Source: JADJVL01 sp046331545 (lineage in GTDB: Bacteria; Acidobacteriota; Holophagae; Holophagales; Holophagaceae). Taken from it: 64,000 nucleotides of DNA. A program made the position numbers and the translations under genes. The notes under the pieces were generated by a model that was not told where the DNA came from, made no database searches, and was given only the letters and a program-made list of their open reading frames with translations. This document shows, piece by piece, positions 28,814-37,094 of the stretch (within the stretch, counting starts at the first letter, position 1; each line of letters begins with the position of its first letter). The stretch covers positions 2,418,001 to 2,482,000 of the forward strand of contig JAXLQR010000002.1 of NCBI GenBank assembly GCA_046331545.1, given 5' to 3'.

Positions 28814-29314
28814 TCAGGCCTGCTTCAGGAGGTGCTGGACCATGGAGTCCGCCAGGGCGTCCACCTGGGCGGTGAGGTCGGCCTTCGCCCTGGCCTGCTG
28901 CTGCTTCAGGGAGTCCAGGGCCAGCTCCCGGTGGCCGGAGGCCTTCGTGCGGGCCTCCTCCAGGAGGGCCGTGCGCTCCTTCGCGGCGGCGGCGGCGAGG
29001 GCCTTCTTCCGGGCGAAGGCCTGGGCGCGGAGGTCCTTCAGCCGGGCGTTGTACTCCCCCTGCCGGGCCTCCACCGCCGCCGCGGCGGCGGCCTTGGTGT
29101 CGCTGCCGGCGTTCATGTCCTTCTCCCGCTGGTCCATCAGCGCGGTGAGGGGCTTGAAGAAGACGGCCTTGAGGTAGAGGAAGAGGACGATGATCAGGAC
29201 GATGACGAAGGGCAGCGCCACGACGTCCGGGCGCATCGGATCCGGCAGGGAGGCGAGGAGGCCCTTCTCAGCCGGTTCCAGAGCCGAAGCGATGACCAAG
29301 CCTGCCAGTCCCAC
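28814..29314 (-). CDS. ATP synthase b' (second b-type) subunit
   Basis: A TM helix (VVALPFVIVLIIVLFLYLKAVF) followed by KPLTALMDQREKDMNAG and an alanine-rich coiled coil (KAAAAAAVEARQGEYNARLKDLRAQAFARKKAL) marks a b-type stator subunit. With the next gene it would form a b/b' heterodimer. The start is uncertain. GTG 29314 (166 aa) has GGGGGT a few bases upstream and fits the promoter at 29406-29434. ATG 29236 (140 aa) gives a more typical length but has no visible ribosome binding site. It is the first gene of the operon; atpI, atpB (a) and atpE (c) are not here. Confidence 0.8.
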   Translation of the reverse strand: MGLAGLVIASALEPAEKGLLASLPDPMRPDVVALPFVIVLIIVLFLYLKAVFFKPLTALMDQREKDMNAGSDTKAAAAAAVEARQGEYNARLKDLRAQAFARKKALAAAAAKERTALLEEARTKASGHRELALDSLKQQQARAKADLTAQVDALADSMVQHLLKQA

Positions 29315-29405
29315 GTTACCCCCGCGATCGCCGGCCCCGGAGCCGGGTTCGAGACAGAATCCCACTCGCTTCCGCCCGTCACACCTCGCGGGCAGAAACC
29401 TACAA

Positions 29406-29434
29406 ACTCTATCAGCCGGGAAGCCCCCCCTCAA
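29406..29434 (-). promoter_or_regulatory. Sigma70-type promoter of the ATP synthase operon
   Basis: On the minus strand, TTGAGG (29434-29429) and TAGAGT (29411-29406) are 17 bp apart. Transcription would begin near 29399 and leave about 85 nt of leader before GTG 29314. It is back to back with the tRNA promoter. Confidence 0.6.
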
Positions 29435-29449
29435 CGCCCGGTTTTTGGA

Positions 29450-29478
29450 TTGACGCTCCCGGGCCCCCGTGGGAGGAT
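29450..29478 (+). promoter_or_regulatory. Promoter of the tRNA-Val/tRNA-Asp cluster
   Basis: TTGACG (29450-29455), a 17-bp spacer and GAGGAT (29473-29478) end 17 bp before tRNA-Val. The -35 matches consensus well; the -10 is weak. The tRNA-Lys gene has the same layout (TTGACC, 17 bp, CACACT). Confidence 0.5.
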
Positions 29479-29495
29479 TTGGGTTCGGCGACGGC

Positions 29496-29571
29496 GGGCG
29501 ATTAGCTCAGTCGGTAGAGCAGCTGCTTTACACGCAGCATGTCGGCGGTTCGAGTCCGTCATCGCCCACCA
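29496..29571 (+). tRNA. tRNA-Val (anticodon TAC)
   Basis: This 76-nt cloverleaf has acceptor GGGCGAT/ATCGCCC, anticodon stem GCTGC/GCAGC around loop TTTACAC (anticodon TAC), T-loop TTCGAGT and an encoded ACCA end. All parts are canonical. Confidence 0.96.
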
Positions 29572-29605
29572 CTTCCCCTGACACGGAAGCCGGTGCTGAA
29601 AACCT

Positions 29606-29682
29606 GGGGTTGTAGCTCAGTCGGTTAGAGTGCCGGCCTGTCACGCCGGAGGTCGCGGGTTCGAGCCCCGTCAGCCCCGCCA
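29606..29682 (+). tRNA. tRNA-Asp (anticodon GTC)
   Basis: This 77-nt cloverleaf has acceptor GGGGTTG/CAGCCCC, anticodon stem CCGGC/GCCGG around loop CTGTCAC (anticodon GTC), and an encoded GCCA end. A terminator begins at its last base, and an inverted copy of its 3' end follows at 29717-29733. Confidence 0.96.
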
Positions 29683-29733
29683 AAAAACGCGCCCCCGAGG
29701 GGCGCGTTTTTTTGTCGGCGGGGCTGACGGGGC
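29665..29733. repeat. 17-bp inverted copy of the tRNA-Asp 3' end around the terminator
   Basis: GCCCCGTCAGCCCCGCC (29665-29681, T-arm and acceptor of tRNA-Asp) is repeated exactly in inverted orientation at 29717-29733. With the A/T runs and the terminator stem between them, the 69-bp stretch forms an almost continuous hairpin of about 31 bp. Confidence 0.92.
29682..29713 (+). terminator. Terminator of the tRNA-Val/Asp operon
   Basis: ACGCGCCCC-CGA-GGGGCGCGT (29687-29707), preceded by A-run 29682-29687 and followed by TTTTTTT (29707-29713). It is a classic intrinsic terminator and is symmetric, so it could act on both strands. Confidence 0.9.
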
Positions 29734-29776
29734 GAGAAGCCGCGATCGGCCTGGCGCGGGGGTAGGGGAAGGCTGA

Positions 29777-29902
29777 GACGCGAGAGCGTCGAGGCCGGTC
29801 CCGCGCAGCGGGATCCCCGCCCGCAGCCAGGCCGCGGGTTTCGGCCGAAGGCCGAAACCGGGTTCGAGCTGCTGCGAAGGGGGGCAAGGGGGCGCAGCCC
29901 CC
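29777..29902. repeat. Cluster of four perfect short hairpins in a gene-free spacer
   Basis: The 280-bp spacer between tRNA-Asp and der holds no gene. It contains GACGC-GAGA-GCGTC (29777-29790), TCCCGC-GCA-GCGGGA (29799-29813), GGTTTCGGCC-GAA-GGCCGAAACC (29837-29859) and GGGGGC-GCA-GCCCCC (29888-29902). All have tri- or tetraloops starting with G and ending with A. A T-loop-like GGGTTCGAG follows the third hairpin. Confidence 0.8.
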
Positions 29903-29962
29903 ACCCCGCGTGCACTTCCCGCGATCCCGCATCCACGCATCTGCGAGACTGGACCCTGACCC

Positions 29963-31465
29963 ATGAAGCTCCCCCTCGTCGCCCTCTGCGGACGCCCCAA
30001 CGTGGGCAAGTCCACCCTCTTCAACCGGCTGACCCGCAGCCGGGCGGCCCTGGTCCACGACCTGCCGGGCATGACCCGGGACCGCAGCTACGGCCGCGTC
30101 ACCTGCCTGGACGAGGAGGGGAACGCGGAGGAAGTCTTCGAACTCGTGGACACCGGCGGCCTGGACTACGAGGGCGAGGACGTCATCACCTCGGGCATCA
30201 CCCGCATGGCGGAGCAGGCCCTGAAGGACGCCCACGTGGTCGTGCTGATGGTGGACGGCCACAGCGGCGTCACCACCGGGGACGAGGAGATCGCTGCGCG
30301 GCTCCGGAAGCTCGGCAAGCCCTGCCTCCTCGCTGTGAACAAGCTGGACGGCATGAAGGGGGGCGCGCCGGATGGCGCCTTCTACGGCCTCGGCGCCGAG
30401 GAAGTCCACGCGGTCTCGGCGGCCCACGGTTCCGGGGTCCCAGAGCTGCTGGCGCGCATCCGCGAGCTGCTGCCCTTCCATCGCCATCCGGACGACCTCG
30501 AGCAGCACGAGCTGGAGGATGAGCTGCGCCTGGCCCTCATCGGGCGGCCCAACGTGGGCAAGAGCTCCCTGACGAACAAGCTGCTCGGCTACGAGCGCAG
30601 CCTGGTGAGCGAGGTGGCGGGCACCACCCGGGACGCCGTGGACACGGTCTTCACCGCCGAGGGCCAGGTCTGGCGCCTCATCGACACCGCCGGCATCCGC
30701 CGCAAGGGCAAGACCACCGAGGGCGCCGAGATCCTCTCCATCCTCAAGGCCAAGCAGGCCATGGCCCGCGCCGACGTGAGCCTCATGCTCCTCGACGCCG
30801 TGGAGGGCGTCACCCACCAGGACGCCGTGGTGGCGGGCTACGCCCAGGAGGCCGGCGCCGCCGTGATCCTCGTGGTGAACAAGTGGGACCTGATCCCCAA
30901 GGACACCTACACCGTGCTCGCCTTCGAGGAGAAGATCCGCCACGACCTGGGCTTCCTGAACCACGCGCCCATGATCTTCGTCAGCGCCCTGACCGGCCAG
31001 CGGGTGGGCAAGCTCTTCGGCCTCGTCAAGGAGGTGGCCGACGCCCACGCGCGCCGCATCCCCACGGGCAAGCTCAACGCCTTCCTCCGCGAGGCCGTTG
31101 CGGACATGTCGCCCCACATGCTGGAGGGCAAGCGGCCCAAGCTCTACTTCATGACCCAGGTGGGCACGCGGCCCCCGAGCTTCGTCATCAAGGCCAACAC
31201 CGACCGCGGCCTCCACTTCAGCTACATGCGCTACCTCGAGAACCGCCTGCGGGAGGCCTTCGGCTTCAAGGGGACGCCCATCCGGCTGGTGGTGCAGAAG
31301 AAGCAGCAGGGCGACGAGGAGCCCGTGGAGGCGGCGAAGGTGCGCCAGGTCATCGACCCCGGCATCGGGCTCAAGCCGGGGCGGCGGAAGGCGTCGGAAG
31401 GGGCGGGCCGGTCCGCTCCCGCCGCCGGGAAGGGCCCGGGCAAGGGCTCCAGGCGGGGGCGTTAG
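29963..31465 (+). CDS. der: Double-GTPase ribosome assembly factor Der (EngA)
   Basis: This 500-residue protein has two tandem GTPase domains and a C-terminal KH-like domain, needed for 50S assembly. Domain 1 has GRPNVGKST, DTGG and NKLD; domain 2 has GRPNVGKSS, DTAGIRRK and NKWD. The KH-like part shows RPPSFVIKANTDRGLHFSYMRYLENRLREAFGF. A Lys/Gly/Arg-rich tail of about 50 residues extends the C-terminus. The 304 bp downstream hold no gene but contain a promoter and a dyad for the next gene. Confidence 0.97.
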   Translation: MKLPLVALCGRPNVGKSTLFNRLTRSRAALVHDLPGMTRDRSYGRVTCLDEEGNAEEVFELVDTGGLDYEGEDVITSGITRMAEQALKDAHVVVLMVDGHSGVTTGDEEIAARLRKLGKPCLLAVNKLDGMKGGAPDGAFYGLGAEEVHAVSAAHGSGVPELLARIRELLPFHRHPDDLEQHELEDELRLALIGRPNVGKSSLTNKLLGYERSLVSEVAGTTRDAVDTVFTAEGQVWRLIDTAGIRRKGKTTEGAEILSILKAKQAMARADVSLMLLDAVEGVTHQDAVVAGYAQEAGAAVILVVNKWDLIPKDTYTVLAFEEKIRHDLGFLNHAPMIFVSALTGQRVGKLFGLVKEVADAHARRIPTGKLNAFLREAVADMSPHMLEGKRPKLYFMTQVGTRPPSFVIKANTDRGLHFSYMRYLENRLREAFGFKGTPIRLVVQKKQQGDEEPVEAAKVRQVIDPGIGLKPGRRKASEGAGRSAPAAGKGPGKGSRRGR

Positions 31466-31557
31466 GCGGCTCCGCCGACGAATCGTCAGGGGAGCGGCTG
31501 CCGGTAATTTCCAGGGATTCGGGGTCGGGACCCGCGCCAGTGCCGGGCTTCCGGCAG

Positions 31558-31586
31558 TTGAAAGCCGGTTCCAGGAAAATTAACAA
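31558..31586 (+). promoter_or_regulatory. Probable promoter of the first M4 peptidase gene
   Basis: TTGAAA (31558-31563), 17 bp and TAACAA (31581-31586) lie in the only A/T-rich part of the 304-bp spacer after der. This would give a long leader of about 175 nt before ATG 31770. Confidence 0.5.
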
Positions 31587-31658
31587 CGCTTAACTTTTCC
31601 GTCTCGCGGCCCTCCCGGAAGAGTGGTGCCCAGCTTCCCCGCTCTTCCCACAACTTGG

Positions 31659-31675
31659 CTTCAGGATTCCTGAAG
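31659..31675. promoter_or_regulatory. Perfect dyad in the leader of the first M4 gene
   Basis: CTTCAGGATTCCTGAAG is a perfect 7-bp inverted repeat around ATT. It lies downstream of the proposed promoter and could be an operator or a leader hairpin. Confidence 0.4.
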
Positions 31676-31769
31676 ACCCCTCCCGAGCCCGTCCGGGCCG
31701 GCCGTTGATGGATCGTCAGCGGCCGCCGCCCGGAAGGCGTCCACCCCTCTTCTTCCATAGGAGTTGCCC

Positions 31770-33830
31770 ATGGCAACCATGAAGGGCCGCCTTTCCCTGA
31801 CCCTCCTCGCCTCCCTCCTCGCCGCCGGCTCCGCCGTCGCCGCCGACCGCGCCCAGCTCGCGGACCGCGCGGCCGCCGGCCTGAGGGCCAAGCGCGCCGA
31901 GCTCGGACTCGACGAGTCCCACAGCTTCGCGATCCGCCGCGTGGACGGCGACGAGCTGGGGCAGACCCACACCCGCTTCCAGCAGCACTACAACGGCGTG
32001 AAGGTCTGGGGCGGCGAGGCCATCATGCACCAGGACGCGGAAGGGGCCTTCCTGCCCATGACGTCCGACCTCAAGGCGAACATCAACATCGCCACTCTGC
32101 CGAGCCTGTCCGCCTCCGAGGCCCTGGCGGTGGTGAAGGGCGACATGGCCCCGAAGGGCGAGTTCTCCATCCCCCCGAGCGCCGAGCTGGTGGTGTTCCC
32201 GGAGACCGTCACGGTCCGCCGTCCCGGCCGCCCGGCCCTGGACGGCGACGCCGAGCCCAACGCCGAGGACCTCCAGCGCCAGGTGGTCCGCTACACCCTC
32301 GCCTACCACGTGCACGCCGAGCTCGAGAACGAGCTGGACGGCGTGCGCCACAGCGACTACCTGATCAACGCCCACACGGGCGCCATCCTCAAGTCCTGGA
32401 ACGACCTGCACACCGCGGGCGCGACCGGCACCGGCAAGTCCCAGTACAGCGGCACCGTCAGCCTGTCGGTGAACAGCGTCTCCGGCGGCTGGGAGCTGAG
32501 CGACGTCGTGCGCTCCATGCCCTTCAAGACCTACAACCTGAACCACGCCACCTCGTCGGGCACCGGCACGCTCTACACCGACGCCGACAACACCTGGGGC
32601 GACGGGGCCAACTACGTCGAGGGCTCCTCCACCACCGCCGCCAACGGCCAGACCGCCGCCGTGGACGCCCACTACGGGACGCAGATCTCCTTCGACTTCT
32701 TCAAGAACGTCTTCGGCCGCAACGGCATCAACGGCGCCGGGAAGGCCACCTACAACCGGGTCCACTACTCCAACAGCTACGACAACGCCTTCTGGTCCGA
32801 CAGCTGCTTCTGCATGACCTACGGCGACGGCAGCAGCTTCACGACCCTGACCTGCCTGGACGTGGCCGGCCACGAGATGAGCCACGGCGTCTGCGCGAAC
32901 AGCGCCAACCTCACCTACAGCGGGGAGTCGGGCGGCCTGAACGAGTCCGACTCCGACATCCTCGGCAACATGATCGAGCTCTACTCCCGCAGCGGCTCCA
33001 CCTTCCCGGCCACCGTCGCGAACACCGACAACTGCTGGAAGGTGGGCGAGCAGCTCTCCTCCTCGCCCCTGCGCTACATGTACAAGCCGAGCCTGGACGG
33101 CGCCTCCCCCGACGCCTGGTCCTCCTCCATCGGCTCGAAGGACGTGCACTACAGCTCGGGCCCGAACAACCGCATGTTCTTCTTCCTGAGCCAGGGCGCG
33201 AGCAGCACCAGCTCCAGCAGCTACTACAGCTCCTACACGCCCGCCGGCTTCACGGGCATCGGGCCCGAGAAGGCCGTGCGCATCTGGTACCGCGCGCTGA
33301 CCACCTACCTGACCTCCTCCTCCAACTACGCGGCCGCGCGCAACGCCTGCATCAGCGCCGCGAAGGACCTCTACGGCGCCGGCAGCGCGGCCGAGCAGGC
33401 CGTGTGGAACGCCTACGCGGCCATCAACGTCGGCAGCGCCTGGGGCGGCGGTGGCGGCGGCGGGGGCACCACCGTGGCCGAGGTCGAGCCCAACAACAGC
33501 AGCACCGCCGCCCAGAACATCGCCACCTCCGGCACGACGGTGAACGGCACCATGTCCTCCAGCACCGACCAGGACTGGTACAAGTGCTCCCTCGGCGCCG
33601 GCAGGACGCTCACGGTGACCCTGACGCCGAACGGCAGCTCGGACTACGACCTCTACGTCTACAACAGCAACGTCACCCAGATCGGCAGCAGCACCAACGG
33701 CACGGGCGCGGTGGACACGGTGAGCGTCTCCAACACGGGCACCTCCGCCCTCACCCGCTACGCCAAGGTGATCTACTACTCCGGCTCCACCGGCTCCGCC
33801 GGCACCTACACCCTGAAGATGACCTTCTGA
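31770..33830 (+). CDS. Secreted M4 (thermolysin-like) metallopeptidase with PPC domain
   Basis: This 686-residue secreted zinc protease has a signal peptide (about 1-25), an FTP/PepSY propeptide (about 30-200) and the M4 catalytic domain. Zinc motif HEMSH lies at 368-372 and the third ligand Glu392 in GLNESDSD. YSSGPNNRMFFFLS carries the expected downstream His-region pattern, with VHYSSG supplying the His. A poly-Gly linker leads to one C-terminal PPC domain (VAEVEPNNSSTAAQNI to the end). ATG 31770 is chosen because AGGAG lies six bases upstream; a TTG at 31764 overlaps that site. It is paralogous to the next gene. Confidence 0.94.
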   Translation: MATMKGRLSLTLLASLLAAGSAVAADRAQLADRAAAGLRAKRAELGLDESHSFAIRRVDGDELGQTHTRFQQHYNGVKVWGGEAIMHQDAEGAFLPMTSDLKANINIATLPSLSASEALAVVKGDMAPKGEFSIPPSAELVVFPETVTVRRPGRPALDGDAEPNAEDLQRQVVRYTLAYHVHAELENELDGVRHSDYLINAHTGAILKSWNDLHTAGATGTGKSQYSGTVSLSVNSVSGGWELSDVVRSMPFKTYNLNHATSSGTGTLYTDADNTWGDGANYVEGSSTTAANGQTAAVDAHYGTQISFDFFKNVFGRNGINGAGKATYNRVHYSNSYDNAFWSDSCFCMTYGDGSSFTTLTCLDVAGHEMSHGVCANSANLTYSGESGGLNESDSDILGNMIELYSRSGSTFPATVANTDNCWKVGEQLSSSPLRYMYKPSLDGASPDAWSSSIGSKDVHYSSGPNNRMFFFLSQGASSTSSSSYYSSYTPAGFTGIGPEKAVRIWYRALTTYLTSSSNYAAARNACISAAKDLYGAGSAAEQAVWNAYAAINVGSAWGGGGGGGGTTVAEVEPNNSSTAAQNIATSGTTVNGTMSSSTDQDWYKCSLGAGRTLTVTLTPNGSSDYDLYVYNSNVTQIGSSTNGTGAVDTVSVSNTGTSALTRYAKVIYYSGSTGSAGTYTLKMTF

Positions 33831-33849
33831 CCCCGAGGTCCGGACCCCT

Positions 33850-33876
33850 GGAAGGCCGCCGAAAGGCGGCCTTTCC
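33850..33876 (+). terminator. Terminator after the first M4 gene
   Basis: GAAGGCCGCC-GAAA-GGCGGCCTTTCC forms a strong stem 20 bp after the stop, with a short T-tract inside the 3' arm. The same stem sequence ends the BNR gene at 43.2 kb. Confidence 0.75.
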
Positions 33877-34035
33877 CGTCCGGGGGCCGGGAAGAAGGCG
33901 GCTTAACAAGAATTCACGAGTCTTCACACCGCTTAACGGCCCGGAGTGTGAGCCTGGATCGCCTTCCCCGTTCTTTCAGCGCCCACCCGACCGCCCGGCC
34001 CCCGCCGGAGCGGCCCCTTCCCGACGGAGGGATCC

Positions 34036-37032
34036 TTGAAGATCCGCCCGCTTTCCATCCTGACCTCCCTGGCGGTGGCCCTCGCCGCCCAGGCCCAGTC
34101 CCCCGAACTCGCGGCCCGCGCAGGCAGCGCGCAGGCCCGCCTCATGGAGCGTCGCCTCGACCTCGGCCTGGACGCCCGCCACGACTTCGCCCTCAAGGGG
34201 CAGTCCACCGACGAACTGGGCCAGGTCCACGCCCGCTTCCAGCAGCGCGTGGACGGCGTGAAGGTCTGGGGAGGCGACGTCATCACCCACCAGGACGCCG
34301 AAGGGACCTTCCTGGCGCCCACGGACGCCCTCCACCGCAACATCAACATCTCGACCACGCCCTCCCTCCGCGAGGAGGAGGCGCTGGCCGTGGCCCACCG
34401 CGCCCTGGCGCCCAAGGGCCCCTACGCCGCGGCCCCCGCGATCGAGCTGGTCATCGTGCCCGAGACCGTCGAGGTCGTGCGGCCCGACCGCCGCGGGATC
34501 CGGAACCGGGACCTCAACGCCGAGGACGTGGTCCGCGAGGTCGTGCGCTACACCCTCGCCTACCACGTGCACGCCGAGCTCATGAACGGGCGCGCCGAGA
34601 CCCGCGAGCACGACTTCCTCATCAACGCCCACACGGGCGCGGTCATCCGGGACTGGAACAACCTGCACACGGGCGGCGTGACGGGCACCGGCCACTCCCA
34701 GTGGTACGGGGCCGTGAGCCTGAACACGAACAGCGTCACCTCGGGCTACGAGATGCGCGACATGACCCGCGGCACCGGGGGCACCTTCGGCAACAACATC
34801 ACCACGAACCTGAACCACGGCACCTCCGGGAACGGGACCATCTACACGGACGTGGACAACGACTGGGGCGACGGCAACGCCTACGGCTCCGGCACCACCA
34901 CCTCCACCACCGGCCCGACCGGCCAGACCGCTGCGGTGGACGCGCACCACGGCCTGCAGAGGACCTGGGACTTCTACAAGAACGTCTTCGGCCGCAACGG
35001 CATCGACGGCACCGGCAAGGCCACCTTCAACCGCATGCACTACAGCAGCAACTACGACAACGCCTTCTGGCAGGACAGCTGCTTCTGCATGACCTACGGC
35101 GACGGCGCGCCGCCCAGCGGCTCCTACGGCGAGGCCGACCTCGACACCGCCGGCCACGAGATGAGCCACGGCGTCTGCGCCACCACCGCGAACCTCACCT
35201 ACTCCGGCGAGTCGGGCGGACTGAACGAGTCCAACTCCGACATCTTCGGGACGTGCGTCGAGTTCTACACCCTCGGCGCCGGCGGCGCCGGGTCCGTCGT
35301 CCCCGACAACCCGGGGAGCGGCGCCGTGACCGCCAACTACACGATGTTCGAGAACAGCTGGGGCCACCCCGGCCAGGCCCTGCGCTACATGTACAAGCCC
35401 AGCAAGGACGGCGGCTCCCCCGACGCCTGGTCCTCCAGCATCGGCAGCCTGGACGTGCACTACAGCTCCGGCCCCAACAACCGCATGTTCTACTTCCTCG
35501 CCCGCGGGTCCAGCAGCAGCTCGAGCAGCGACTTCTACTCCTCCTACCTGCCGGGCGGCATGACCGGGATCGGCAACGACCACGCGGCGCGGATCTGGTA
35601 CCGCGCCCTCACCACCTACCTGACCTCCTCCTCGAACTACGCCGCCGCCCGGGCCGCCGCCATCAGCGCCGCGAAGGACCTCTACGGCGCCGGTTCCGCC
35701 GAGGAGCAGGCGGTCTGGAACGCCTACGCCGCCATCAACGTCGGCGCGGCCTGGAGCGGCTCCGCCACGGCGCCCTCCATCACGAGCCAGCCTTCCAGCG
35801 TGACGGTCACGGCCCCGGCCACCGCCACCTTCAGCGTCACGGCGTCGGGCACGGCGCCCCTCGCCTACCAGTGGCGGAAGAACGGGACCGCCATCTCCGG
35901 CGCGACGTCCGCCTCCTACACCACGCCCGCCACCTCCAGCGCGGACAACGGCGCCACCTTCAGCGTCGTCGTCTCCAACAGCGCCGGCAGCGTGACCTCG
36001 AGCAACGCCGTCCTCACGGTGAACAGCTCCCCCACCGCGCCGACCATCACCGGCCAGCCCTCCAACGCCACCGTGGCCGTGGGCGGCACCGCCACCTTCT
36101 CCGTGACGGCCTCGGGCACCTCGCCCCTCAGCTACCAGTGGCAGAAGAACGGCGTCGCCATCTCCGGCGCCACCTCGGCCTCCTACACCACGCCGGCCGC
36201 CACCTCCGCCGACAACGGCGCCACCTTCCGCTGCGTGGTCTCCAACAGCGCCGGCAGCGCCACCTCCAACAACGCGACCCTGACGGTGACCACCTCGGGC
36301 GGGACCTTCAACGAGGTCGAGCCCAACGACAGCGTCGCCGCCGCGAACGTGGTCGGCTCCAGCTACACCGCCATCCAGGGCTACCACACGGCGACGGGGA
36401 ACCCCGACTTCTTCGCGCTGACCCTGAGCCCCGGCCAGAAGGTCACCGTCAACATGACCGGCCCCTCGGGCGTGGACTGGGACCTCAAGCTGGTCAACTC
36501 CGCCGGCACCCAGCTCGCCATCAGCCAGGGCTCGACGGCGACGGAGAGCGTGACCTACACGAACACCGGCAGCTCGGCGATGACCGTCTACGCCGACGTC
36601 TACGTCTACAGCGGCACCAGCAGCTCGCCCTACAACCTGGCGCTGAGCTACGTGACGCCGCCGCCCAGCGTGACCTACAACGAGGTGGAGTCGAACAACA
36701 CCCAGGCCACGGCCAACGTGGTGGCGGACACCGTCACCAAGATCGTGGGCTACATCGGCTCCTCCACGGACAACGACTACTTCAAGCTGAACGTGGGCGC
36801 GGGCAAGACGCTGGCCGTGGCGATGACCGGCCCCACGGGCTCGAGCTACGACTACGACCTGTACTTCTACAACGCGTCGGGCACCCAGCTCGCCAGCGGC
36901 ACGGGCAGCACGACGACCGAGAACGTGAGCTGGACCAACACCGGCAGCAGCACGGCCGTGGTCACCGTCGCGGTCAAGCGCTACGCCGGCTCCAGCACCA
37001 CCACCCCCTACAACCTGGCCATCAGCCGCTGA
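34036..37032 (+). CDS. Secreted M4 metallopeptidase with two Ig-like and two PPC domains
   Basis: This 998-residue paralogue of the preceding protease has zinc motif HEMSH (374-378) followed by GLNESNSD, and a signal peptide (MKIRPLSILTSLAVALAAQAQ). After the catalytic domain come two Ig-like domains (APSITSQPSSVTVTAPATAT and APTITGQPSNATVAVGGTAT), then two PPC domains (FNEVEPNDSVAAANVV and YNEVESNNTQATANVV). The start is TTG 34036, supported by GGAGG five bases upstream and by the signal peptide beginning there. The last 240 residues are nearly identical to the end of the BNR protein at 39.3-43.2 kb. Confidence 0.93.
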   Translation: MKIRPLSILTSLAVALAAQAQSPELAARAGSAQARLMERRLDLGLDARHDFALKGQSTDELGQVHARFQQRVDGVKVWGGDVITHQDAEGTFLAPTDALHRNINISTTPSLREEEALAVAHRALAPKGPYAAAPAIELVIVPETVEVVRPDRRGIRNRDLNAEDVVREVVRYTLAYHVHAELMNGRAETREHDFLINAHTGAVIRDWNNLHTGGVTGTGHSQWYGAVSLNTNSVTSGYEMRDMTRGTGGTFGNNITTNLNHGTSGNGTIYTDVDNDWGDGNAYGSGTTTSTTGPTGQTAAVDAHHGLQRTWDFYKNVFGRNGIDGTGKATFNRMHYSSNYDNAFWQDSCFCMTYGDGAPPSGSYGEADLDTAGHEMSHGVCATTANLTYSGESGGLNESNSDIFGTCVEFYTLGAGGAGSVVPDNPGSGAVTANYTMFENSWGHPGQALRYMYKPSKDGGSPDAWSSSIGSLDVHYSSGPNNRMFYFLARGSSSSSSSDFYSSYLPGGMTGIGNDHAARIWYRALTTYLTSSSNYAAARAAAISAAKDLYGAGSAEEQAVWNAYAAINVGAAWSGSATAPSITSQPSSVTVTAPATATFSVTASGTAPLAYQWRKNGTAISGATSASYTTPATSSADNGATFSVVVSNSAGSVTSSNAVLTVNSSPTAPTITGQPSNATVAVGGTATFSVTASGTSPLSYQWQKNGVAISGATSASYTTPAATSADNGATFRCVVSNSAGSATSNNATLTVTTSGGTFNEVEPNDSVAAANVVGSSYTAIQGYHTATGNPDFFALTLSPGQKVTVNMTGPSGVDWDLKLVNSAGTQLAISQGSTATESVTYTNTGSSAMTVYADVYVYSGTSSSPYNLALSYVTPPPSVTYNEVESNNTQATANVVADTVTKIVGYIGSSTDNDYFKLNVGAGKTLAVAMTGPTGSSYDYDLYFYNASGTQLASGTGSTTTENVSWTNTGSSTAVVTVAVKRYAGSSTTTPYNLAISR

Positions 37033-37050
37033 GGGGATGCCGCACGCGAC

Positions 37051-37074
37051 CAGGGCCGCCCCCGGGCGGCCCTG
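37051..37074 (+). terminator. Terminator after the second M4 gene
   Basis: CAGGGCCGCC-CCCG-GGCGGCCCTG followed by TTT, 18 bp after the stop and 20 bp before the response regulator start. Confidence 0.75.
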
Positions 37075-37094
37075 TTTGCCGTTAAAGTGCCTGC

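Noticed and set aside
29734..29962. Third tRNA in the Val/Asp cluster (GGGTTCGAG T-loop-like match)
   Set aside because: No acceptor or anticodon arm can be drawn around the match; the region is a series of independent hairpins.
31764..31769. TTG 31764 as start of the first M4 protease
   Set aside because: It abuts the ribosome binding site; ATG 31770 has correct spacing.
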